Position numbers and translations under genes: made by a program
The notes under the pieces: generated by a model
The model's input: the letters and a program-made list of their open reading frames with translations, nothing else
The model's database searches: none
What the model was told of the DNA's origin: nothing
DNA from: Halovenus sp.
GTDB lineage: Archaea > Halobacteriota > Halobacteria > Halobacteriales > Haloarculaceae
Assembly (NCBI GenBank): GCA_003551265.1
Contig: PUMG01000044.1
Location: forward strand, 1-5,290
Direction of reading: 5' to 3'
Length of the DNA: 5,290 bases
Shown: positions 1 through 5,290 of the stretch, one piece after another
Numbering within the stretch: position 1 is the stretch's first letter
Layout of the letters: every line of letters starts with the position of its first letter

Positions 1-3000
1 ACTGTTTCAGAGTCATCATCTAAGTCACGCAACTCTGACCAGTCGTTCCGGAGGAACTTCCGATATCTCGAAAACTTGTCGAGATTTCCAGATTCATGAA
101 ACTCGTATACGTTCTTGACTGTCGGAGTCAGCTCCTCAATCTTTTCACGATTGTCGAGGAACGCGTTGATCGTCCGCGCGTCGGTCTGTTTCCCGACGAT
201 ACTGCCGAGATAGGTTTTCAGCTCCGTCACCTCACTTGTGAGGGGGAACGAGGATTTTCGACCCTCGCGTTCGAGTGTTTCTGATCGTTCGCGCCACGTC
301 TTACTGGCTTCCTCAATACCACCGGCTACCTCGGGCACGGTGTCCTGAACTTTCTTATCGTACACCTTGTCGAGGAGACTGCGAGCAGCACGACGATCCG
401 AGGGATCAATTTCTTCCTGTTTACCAAAGCTCGTACTGTTGAACTTCCGGATACCGGTGAACAGTGATTGCGCCTCGCTGTCGGTATAGCTGGCGTATAC
501 CCGCTCTTTATAATTTGCAACTACCGCACCGTTCCGGAAGAGCATCGCTACTCCTAAACGAACCGCGTTCCGGTTCCATCCGTACGGAGCGCCCTCAAAC
601 ACGTCTCGTAACGCTTTCCCGGTCGTTTCTTCACCATGATGAATACGGTCGTCGAGCTCGTCACTGATTTCCTGGCAAAGACTCGCTTCAGTATTGATAT
701 TTCCATTGAGGACGAGGCTGAGGTCCTCGAATACACTCGGTAGAGTTCCGCTTCCCAGATTTCCGAACGCACGGTCGATATCATCGTCAGTGATCTCTGC
801 AAGCTCCGACTCGTACTTCGTGTACACCCGAGGGATCGCGTTTGCAGCGACGCCCTCTAAAAGCGTTTCCAGCCGATTGGATGAGTCACTTGGTTCAGTT
901 TCAGCGCCGTGATACAGGATGACTCCGTTTCGGAACGCATCCATGAACTCGCTCTTTATGTCCTCCTCTAAACGAGACAAGTCCTTCCCTTTTTGTTGAA
1001 CGGCATCCCGTTCCTCTGGACTCAAGTTCTTCCGCTGTTTCTCCTCAATGACTTGTCGAACTTGAATGAGGCGTTCAATGTCATCACGGAGAGATTCGCC
1101 GTTTTCAGCGGCAGTCCAATAGATAGTTGCGTCTTCGGAGTAGCTCTCTGTTTTCAACGCCCGCTCGTTGACTGACTCGTAGAGACGGTGTATCGGAGAG
1201 TACGCTTCGAGAGTTATTTCGCCTGTCTCAGAGATCGTCTCGTTGTCCGCTTTGATCGAGATGTCGAACGTGTCGTTCTTGTAACCGACTGTCGTCGCGT
1301 TCTCAAAAATATCTCGGAGAACTTTCTTCGAAGCACGTCGGATGTCACCCGCACGTACGTCTATACTGGCAATCTCGTCTTCTATCCCTCGTTCCGTTTG
1401 GGACAGGAATCGATACCCTTCGTCGCTCCGTCCAATATACGACGCTTCAAGCAGCTCGTTTAACACAGATTTCACGTCGCCGTCGATCGATCTCGCGTCA
1501 CCGACTTCGGAGTACAGCACGGTAGCGATGTTTCCTGCAGAATTAGGTACCCAATCGAGCTGCTGAAGCAGGTACAATGCTTTGAGAACACGACGTCCCA
1601 GTTCGTTATTTCCACTTTGGAGGGATACGTCTTCGATTGTGTTCCGGTCCTCATCATTGATCTCTTCCGCAATCTCATCGAAAATCGCATCGAGCGTTAC
1701 CAGACTTCCGATAGTCTCGTCTTTCAGGTTCGTAGGCTCGTTAAACACGCTGTGGGTGATGTCGATCAGCGTACGCTCGCGCCCCATGAGCCGGTCATCA
1801 GAGCCACGCCCCCGAAGTGCCGCGAAGATTTGCGGGAGGATCTCTAACTGATACGGAAGGAACGGATAGCACTCGATGAATTCTGATTCGTCGATACTTC
1901 CGACACTTCGGGTTGAAGCGAGTTTGTAGTGGGCTGTAAGTGGTCCACTGTGACTTCCATAGAACTTAGAGAGAGTGGGGATTGCGTCCTCTTTTTTTTG
2001 CAAGATCCGCTCTCGGATGACCTTATCTAGTTCTTGTGAATCTAGGTCTGCTCGATACTCAAATCGGTCAATAACCTTAGATTCCTCGTCCTGATTGGCG
2101 AGGATCCCCGGGACGAGTTCTTCGAGTTTTGCCTGCGAGGTGACCCCGAGCCACAATTTTCCATCGCCCTGCCGTCCAAATTCTTCGACAATACTCTGTA
2201 GTTCAAGCAGCTTCTCGCTGTCCTCACCTATAAATTGGCTAATTTCGTCAAGAAACACGAAGTAACGAGGGGTACCCTTACTGTCCTTGTTCTCAACGTA
2301 TTCGAGTAACTCCTCAGTAAGGGTTTCTGCAGTGATCACTAGACCTTCTTTGACGTCTTTTATCGCCTGGCGGGCGTCATCTTCAGTAAATTCAGGTTGA
2401 ACCTCAACGAGTGCATTGATCAGGTCCTTGCGGACAAAAATAGACTGTGTCCGTCGCTGCTCCCATGACGTCCCTGTCTGTTCCTCGATGACTCGCTTAA
2501 ATTCATCGTACACTCCTTGTTGTTCAAGATCTTTCTCTATTTTTGCTACCCACGGAGTTCCAGCGTATCCCTGGTCCTTGCTAAACTCTCGATAAATTAT
2601 TTCCGAGATAGATTCTGCTTTAGCTTTGTTCTCCTTTGCACCGATTTGAAACATCAGTACATCAGAGTCAAACTTCGAACCAACAGACCTGACTGCACCT
2701 TTGAGAGTTTCGTCGTCAGTGCGGCGGCAGAAGATATCCGCAGCGGAACTACCATCACCGATAGTTCGGTCCTCAAGCAGATATCCGAGAATTTTCATGA
2801 AGTGGCTCTTCCCAGAACCAAAGAAACCTGAGATCCACATACCGACATCGTCAGTAGAGGTTCTTTCGCTATCGATGACTGCTTCTAATAGCTTCGTGAA
2901 ATTCCGTTCTAACCCGTTCGTTAGAATATACTCTTCGAGTTCTTGGGCAACAACTTTCTTGTCTTCCTGCTCAACCTTGACGACCTTGTTGATCTCGCGG

Positions 3001-3053
3001 GAAATTGGTCGTCGGAATATGGTTTCTATTTGGGTAGAGGTTGCTTGAGACAT
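1..3053 (-). CDS. brxC: BrxC, BREX P-loop ATPase (3' end cut by window edge)
   Basis: BrxC (PglY family) is the large AAA+-like ATPase of BREX phage defence, a cytoplasmic protein thought to work with PglX and PglZ. I translated the frame by hand from the ATG at 3053 to base 3: 1017 codons without a stop. A Walker A motif lies at residues 76-83 (GFFGSGKS, Lys82), inside the stretch MWISGFFGSGKSHFMKIL. A Walker B lies at about 264-270 (YFVFLDE, Asp269-Glu270). Further family-like landmarks are YPFLPYQ at about 396-402, a GRGSDDRLMGRER segment at 414-426 with Arg residues that could serve as fingers or sensors, a charged helical, probably coiled-coil region at about 650-705, and PYGWNRNAVRLGVAM at 823-837. 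Family members usually exceed 1100 residues, so the missing part is probably C-terminal and modest. The gene starts one base after the brxB stop and has a strong ribosome-binding site. An A8 run lies at codons 352-354. Confidence 0.95.
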   Translation of the reverse strand, partial: MSQATSTQIETIFRRPISREINKVVKVEQEDKKVVAQELEEYILTNGLERNFTKLLEAVIDSERTSTDDVGMWISGFFGSGKSHFMKILGYLLEDRTIGDGSSAADIFCRRTDDETLKGAVRSVGSKFDSDVLMFQIGAKENKAKAESISEIIYREFSKDQGYAGTPWVAKIEKDLEQQGVYDEFKRVIEEQTGTSWEQRRTQSIFVRKDLINALVEVQPEFTEDDARQAIKDVKEGLVITAETLTEELLEYVENKDSKGTPRYFVFLDEISQFIGEDSEKLLELQSIVEEFGRQGDGKLWLGVTSQAKLEELVPGILANQDEESKVIDRFEYRADLDSQELDKVIRERILQKKEDAIPTLSKFYGSHSGPLTAHYKLASTRSVGSIDESEFIECYPFLPYQLEILPQIFAALRGRGSDDRLMGRERTLIDITHSVFNEPTNLKDETIGSLVTLDAIFDEIAEEINDEDRNTIEDVSLQSGNNELGRRVLKALYLLQQLDWVPNSAGNIATVLYSEVGDARSIDGDVKSVLNELLEASYIGRSDEGYRFLSQTERGIEDEIASIDVRAGDIRRASKKVLRDIFENATTVGYKNDTFDISIKADNETISETGEITLEAYSPIHRLYESVNERALKTESYSEDATIYWTAAENGESLRDDIERLIQVRQVIEEKQRKNLSPEERDAVQQKGKDLSRLEEDIKSEFMDAFRNGVILYHGAETEPSDSSNRLETLLEGVAANAIPRVYTKYESELAEITDDDIDRAFGNLGSGTLPSVFEDLSLVLNGNINTEASLCQEISDELDDRIHHGEETTGKALRDVFEGAPYGWNRNAVRLGVAMLFRNGAVVANYKERVYASYTDSEAQSLFTGIRKFNSTSFGKQEEIDPSDRRAARSLLDKVYDKKVQDTVPEVAGGIEEASKTWRERSETLEREGRKSSFPLTSEVTELKTYLGSIVGKQTDARTINAFLDNREKIEELTPTVKNVYEFHESGNLDKFSRYRKFLRNDWSELRDLDDDSET

Positions 3054-3054
3054 T

Positions 3055-3615
3055 TCAGATCACCTTAGCTCGATAATACGTACCATCTGTTTCGTTTAGG
3101 AATCTTAAGTCCTTGCCATGCTTGACTGCCGGGTAGAACACAATGAGTGGAGTCTCGATCACATTCTCCAACTGTCCAAGAATCACAGAGATACTCGAAA
3201 ACGGATAGAGGATTCCACAGCGGTGTATCACAACTACATCATGCTTCTCAGCACGCGTGATGAGTTCTTCCATAAGCGTTCCTCGATTCCCGTGGAATTC
3301 TTCGAAAAACGTTGAATTCAGACCTGCCCTAACTTCACCGGGATCTTCCTTTTCAGTCTCGATAACGCTTTCTAGGAGGTTTTGATCGTCGAGGATCGAG
3401 AATACAAGATCTCGAAGGTCAATTCTTGCAACGGAGAGGTCGTTGAATTCCAACTTGTCGATAAAATCGTCAATGTCGTCTTCCACGGAGAGTTCTTTCT
3501 CCGGATCGTATGGGAAGACGACGAAGGGAACGCCACTGAGACTGTCGATAGTGTGCGGCTTGTCGAGCACAAGCGTTTCTAACTCATCGATTCGCTCCCG
3601 AATGTTAGAACTCAT
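3055..3615 (-). CDS. brxB: BrxB, DUF1788 BREX protein
   Basis: BrxB (DUF1788) is a small core BREX protein needed for defence in the systems tested; its biochemical role is unsettled. The 186-residue product is within the usual family length (about 190-200). Family-like features are GVPFVVFPYDPEKE at residues 28-41, an acidic helix at 42-56, and the conserved C-terminal core. That core runs from the strand VVVIHRCGILYPF (127-139), through a helix SSISVILGQLENV (140-152) and a second strand TPLIVFYPA (155-163), to LRFLN (170-174) and the terminal YYRA (180-183). I chose ATG at 3615. An in-frame TTG three bases upstream would add one residue, but ATG sits 5 bases after an AGGGGTG ribosome-binding site. 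The start overlaps the end of brxA by 11 bases. The last codons (K-V-I-stop) also carry the ribosome-binding site of brxC. No membrane segment or signal peptide is visible. Confidence 0.92.
   Translation of the reverse strand: MSSNIRERIDELETLVLDKPHTIDSLSGVPFVVFPYDPEKELSVEDDIDDFIDKLEFNDLSVARIDLRDLVFSILDDQNLLESVIETEKEDPGEVRAGLNSTFFEEFHGNRGTLMEELITRAEKHDVVVIHRCGILYPFSSISVILGQLENVIETPLIVFYPAVKHGKDLRFLNETDGTYYRAKVI
3058..3065 (-). promoter_or_regulatory. Extended ribosome-binding site of brxC
   Basis: AGGTGATC lies 4 bases before the brxC ATG and matches 8 consecutive positions of GGAGGTGATCC, the complement of the archaeal 16S rRNA 3' end. It lies within the last sense codons of brxB (K-V-I). 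The match is much longer than those in front of the other genes here and settles the brxC start at 3053. Confidence 0.75.
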
Positions 3616-4384
3616 CAATACACCCCTTGAGCGATTCGTATTTGGGTTCTAGCCGTTCTACACTTCCCCGCTTTTCGTATCGTACGTGCGAAGGGCTTAC
3701 ATTCTGAAGCCGATCGCGTACGTCATCGGTATCCATTAGCAGTAGCTTCCACGCTTGATGTTCAACCACGGCCTCTGCTGAAGTGATTCCATCTTCGAAC
3801 AATGAGTAAAGTACATATAATACGACCTGATTAGGGAGATAGACGTATTTGAATTCTTTTTGTGTGTTTCCTTTAAGTAGTCCGAAGTTTTTCATCGCTG
3901 CCAAGTAGTGCTCTGATACACTCAGCAAGGTATTCTCCGACCAAGACCCGATTACGGGATATTCAGACTCTAATTGCTGCAAAAACTCGATCACGTCTTC
4001 CTTTCGAACAGTGAGTGCACCTTTATGAAATTCCGAATATAAGAAATCGGTTGTCAGTAACAACACTAATGGGTCCTGTGAAAACTCATAATACAGTATC
4101 CATTCCTGAATTGGTTCTCCCACGGGTCGCTTGAAGACTCGAATTATGGGTGTTTCTGTATATTTTTGTTTATCAATACTGTATCTTGCTACTATCTCAG
4201 TAAGGATGTCTTCTCGATACCGCTCACTTCCTTTTCGGAGTAGGTTCTCTTCCAGTACTGCTTCTTTGACTCCATTATAATCCTGAGTTTCAATATATGT
4301 TTCAAAAATTCGTTTGGTCTCCCAGATGTATGCGCCATGACGACCAATAGAAGCACTTAGTTCATTTGTTGATTTGGATGTCAT
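3605..4384 (-). CDS. brxA: BrxA, DUF1819 BREX protein
   Basis: BrxA (DUF1819) is a small, mostly helical core BREX protein; bacterial homologues bind DNA. The 259-residue length is somewhat above the roughly 200-250 usual for the family. Family-like features are a helix with NLLRKGSERYRED at residues 47-59, a central hydrophobic part with WILYYEFSQDPLVLLLTTDF at 95-114, and a helix pair SWSENTLLSVSEHYLAAMK at 147-165 followed by NFGLLKG at 166-172 (W-S-x-x-T-L then F-G-L-L). YLPNQVVLYVLYSLFEDG follows at 182-199, and an Arg-rich end with VRYEKRGSVERLEPKY at 234-249. The hydrophobic stretches look like core helices rather than a membrane anchor. The ATG at 4384 overlaps the brxE stop in an ATGA, and no clear ribosome-binding site precedes it, so translation is probably coupled to brxE. 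The gene is visibly AT-rich compared with brxC. The assignment rests on remembered family patterns plus the brxB-brxC context. Confidence 0.88.
   Translation of the reverse strand: MTSKSTNELSASIGRHGAYIWETKRIFETYIETQDYNGVKEAVLEENLLRKGSERYREDILTEIVARYSIDKQKYTETPIIRVFKRPVGEPIQEWILYYEFSQDPLVLLLTTDFLYSEFHKGALTVRKEDVIEFLQQLESEYPVIGSWSENTLLSVSEHYLAAMKNFGLLKGNTQKEFKYVYLPNQVVLYVLYSLFEDGITSAEAVVEHQAWKLLLMDTDDVRDRLQNVSPSHVRYEKRGSVERLEPKYESLKGCIDEF
3621..3627 (-). promoter_or_regulatory. Ribosome-binding site of brxB
   Basis: AGGGGTG lies 5 bases before the ATG at 3615 and shares GGTG and a G-rich core with the archaeal Shine-Dalgarno sequence GGAGGTG. It lies inside the last codons of brxA. Its spacing favours the ATG at 3615 over the TTG at 3618, which would be only 2 bases away. 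Confidence 0.55.
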
Positions 4385-4986
4385 TGGTTTACACGGAAGT
4401 ATGGAATTCGAAGATTGTTTACTGTAGATTCGCCATAGCCATGGACGAGTTGATCAACAACATTGTGTAACACATCTTTATCGTTCATATCTTCCATAGC
4501 AACTGTTCCAAGCTCAAAGACGGTGTCCGTTTGGGGAGAAACTGGGTCAGTCTCTGACACGATAGAATCAGTCCACCCTTCCTCTGTAATTTCGCTTGAG
4601 TAGTCTTCGAGAATGTTCAGATCAGCTTCATTATTAATTTGTTCGAGTTCGTGTTCAATTTGTGATTCTACGAAAGGTCCAAGATCGAACAGTGAAACAC
4701 TCTGATCATCTATTTTTTCTTGTTCCACTTTTCGGCCAGTTTTTGTTGCCAACTCAATTTGGGCCTTGGTCGTGGTCCGAGGAACTGCTTCCGCTAATGC
4801 ATCGTGCCCAAATTTTCCAAGTATCTGAGAATCCCACCAGTAATTTGTATCTTTCTCCCCTAATCGCTCAACGAGGAGGCGAGACGCTATAATACGGCTA
4901 TTGAGTGAGTCTTCGATGCCTAGCGAAGGAAGGGTATCTGTTCGCAGAGTTTCAAAACAGGTAGAGAGACTCTCGCTATTGACCAT
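4381..4986 (-). CDS. brxE: BrxE-like BREX accessory protein
   Basis: This first gene of the operon encodes 201 residues from the ATG at 4986, or 209 from the ATG at 5010. BrxE is a BREX accessory protein of unknown biochemical role, placed upstream of brxA in type 6 loci. The N-terminal third shows the pattern I associate with BrxE: a helix RIIASRLLVE (residues 31-40, numbered from 4986), the signature RLGEKDTNYWWDS (41-53), then ALAEAVPRT (63-71). A second conserved-looking helix is SLFDLGPFVESQIEHELEQ (98-116). A very acidic, low-complexity stretch follows (about 117-160), then a C-terminal end with LVHGYGESTVNNLRIPYF (180-197). No membrane segment is visible. I prefer the start at 4986 because a TTTATT box is centred about 27 bases upstream, as expected for a leaderless haloarchaeal transcript. 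The start at 5010 would put that box directly against the start codon. The stop overlaps the brxA start (ATGA). Position and signature support BrxE; I could not align it. Confidence 0.68.
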   Translation of the reverse strand: MVNSESLSTCFETLRTDTLPSLGIEDSLNSRIIASRLLVERLGEKDTNYWWDSQILGKFGHDALAEAVPRTTTKAQIELATKTGRKVEQEKIDDQSVSLFDLGPFVESQIEHELEQINNEADLNILEDYSSEITEEGWTDSIVSETDPVSPQTDTVFELGTVAMEDMNDKDVLHNVVDQLVHGYGESTVNNLRIPYFRVNQ

Positions 4987-5010
4987 AGTACTCGCTTGAT
5001 TAGGACGCAT

Positions 5011-5020
5011 AATAAATCTT
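5011..5020 (-). promoter_or_regulatory. Putative haloarchaeal TATA/BRE promoter of the BREX operon
   Basis: On the minus strand the sequence CCAAGATTTATTATG runs from 5022 to 5008. The TTTATT core (5016-5011) is centred about 27 bases upstream of the ATG at 4986 and is preceded by purines (AAGA) that fit a BRE element. Haloarchaeal TATA boxes usually sit 24-30 bases before the transcription start, and many haloarchaeal transcripts are leaderless, so transcription and translation could both begin at 4986. A second T/A-rich box, TTTATT at 5124-5119, is a weaker alternative that would give a leader of about 100 bases. Confidence 0.5.
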
Positions 5021-5122
5021 GGAACTGTTCTGCTGACTTAATTGAAACGCTGCCACTCCATGAGTATGGGAAACAAGATTTGAGGTGAAGGCGATCTATC
5101 TATATTTCTTGCTAAAGAATAA

Positions 5123-5147
5123 ATTATGTTGGATCGGGGTGCATAAT
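5123..5147. repeat. Inverted repeat ATTATG-N13-CATAAT upstream of brxE
   Basis: ATTATG (5123-5128) and CATAAT (5142-5147) are perfect inverted copies separated by 13 bases, so their centres lie about 19 bases apart. The dyad is about 110-140 bases upstream of the proposed brxE transcription start and overlaps the end of the alternative TTTATT box at 5124-5119. It could bind a dimeric regulator, but six-base arms in AT-rich DNA are common by chance. Confidence 0.25.
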
Positions 5148-5162
5148 CGAGTTATACGGTAA

Positions 5163-5178
5163 TCCGATCAATATCGGA
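5163..5178. repeat. Short perfect inverted repeat (possible operator or hairpin)
   Basis: TCCGAT and ATCGGA form a perfect 6-base dyad around the 4-base centre CAAT. It lies in the gap between the partial upstream gene and brxE, about 43 bases past the upstream stop on the minus strand. No T-run follows on that strand, so a terminator is not supported. It could be an operator half-site pair or chance. Confidence 0.3.
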
Positions 5179-5220
5179 AGAAGACAGAAGTACTACTCTA
5201 AGACGTGTGTCCAAGCCCTA

Positions 5221-5289
5221 TTATTGAGCTTGTTTCTCGTTTTCGGCATTCTGCGACCGTCGCCACAGCACAGCCGCAATCAGGACACC
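5221..5289 (-). CDS. C-terminal end of an unidentified, possibly membrane protein (partial)
   Basis: On the minus strand a frame is open from the right edge and ends in TAA at 5223-5221, followed at once by an in-frame TAG (5220-5218). The 22 visible residues are a hydrophobic run GVLIAAVLW, then RRSQ, then a charged tail NAENEKQAQ. This looks like the end of a final membrane helix with a positive cytoplasmic flank. That is a common ending for archaeal membrane proteins and for C-terminal sorting signals of surface proteins, but no sorting motif is visible in the short piece. It would lie upstream of brxE on the same strand, and the gap and separate promoter suggest it is not part of the BREX operon. 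The plus strand is also open here, so this call is tentative. Confidence 0.4.
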   Translation of the reverse strand, partial: GVLIAAVLWRRSQNAENEKQAQ

Positions 5290-5290
5290 C

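Larger units (their letters stand above)
5011..5220. other. Intergenic region upstream of the BREX operon
   Basis: I see no supported gene in these roughly 210 bases, only the promoter-like box next to brxE and the two small dyads. It holds no tRNA-like cloverleaf, no direct repeats of CRISPR type and no insertion-sequence ends that I can recognise. It is AT-rich in its middle (5098-5130). Confidence 0.5.

Noticed and set aside
96..1851. Several plus- and minus-strand frames of 60-91 codons on the left side
   Set aside because: All overlap the uninterrupted brxC frame in other phases, and none has a motif or a supported start.
2517..2831. Plus-strand open frame of 104 codons with a hydrophobic start
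   Set aside because: It is antisense to the ATPase core of brxC. The hydrophobicity comes from the complement of charged codons, and there is no promoter or ribosome-binding site.
2701..3048. Plus-strand open frame of 115 codons
   Set aside because: It lies wholly opposite the brxC N-terminus, which carries a clear Walker A motif. Its translation is Ser-rich with no recognisable domain, as expected of an antisense shadow.
1..3053. Alternative identity of the large ATPase as a generic helicase or SMC-like protein
   Set aside because: There are no helicase motifs beyond Walker A and B. The ISGFFGSGKSHFMK context, PYGWNR motif, size and placement after brxB all fit BrxC/PglY.
3616..3618. TTG start for brxB, adding one residue
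   Set aside because: The ATG immediately following has better spacing from the AGGGGTG site and is the commoner start codon.
5163..5178. Dyad as a transcription terminator of the upstream gene
   Set aside because: The stem is only 6 bases and no T-rich tract follows on the minus strand, which archaeal termination would need.
5205..5290. Plus-strand frame opening with GTG and running to the right edge
   Set aside because: No ribosome-binding site or TATA-like box at the right spacing is visible, and the opposite strand offers a hydrophobic-plus-charged tail ending in tandem stops.
1..5290. CRISPR array, tRNA, insertion sequence or attachment site
   Set aside because: No repeated spacer-like units, cloverleaf, transposase motif or terminal inverted repeat with target duplication was seen.

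Overview
The window carries the first part of a BREX (bacteriophage exclusion) defence operon, read entirely from the minus strand and cut by the left edge. Reading 5'->3' on the minus strand, it holds a BrxE-like gene (4986 or 5010 to 4381), brxA (4384-3605), brxB (3615-3055) and the first 1017 codons of brxC (3053 to the edge). The BrxC frame has no in-phase stop from its ATG to base 3. The far right end holds what looks like the last codons of an unrelated gene on the same strand (5289-5221).

Several signs point to a haloarchaeon. The proteins are rich in Asp and Glu. The ribosome-binding site of brxC matches the archaeal 16S 3' end over 8 bases (AGGTGATC). There is a TTTATT box about 27 bases upstream of an ATG, the usual spacing of a haloarchaeal leaderless promoter. 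Base composition is mixed: stretches of brxA fall to about 30% G+C (4261-4320: 18 of 60), while stretches of brxC reach about 57% (2101-2160: 34 of 60). Either the host has modest G+C or this is an acquired island in a GC-rich host. The window cannot decide which.

The layout is compact. brxE and brxA overlap by 4 bases (ATGA), brxA and brxB by 11 bases, and brxB and brxC are 1 base apart. One transcript starting near 4986 could serve all four genes. The remaining 198-210 bp to the next gene hold the promoter and two short dyads.

In known BREX systems these proteins act with a PglX methyltransferase and a PglZ phosphatase-domain protein to mark self DNA and block phage replication. Those genes should lie beyond the left edge. 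Having brxE first is the hallmark order of type 6 BREX, whereas type 5 is the type classically reported from Halobacteria, so the subtype is worth checking. The families are known. I see no wholly new system here, but the subtype, the start of brxE, the translational coupling and an A8 tract in brxC merit a second look.
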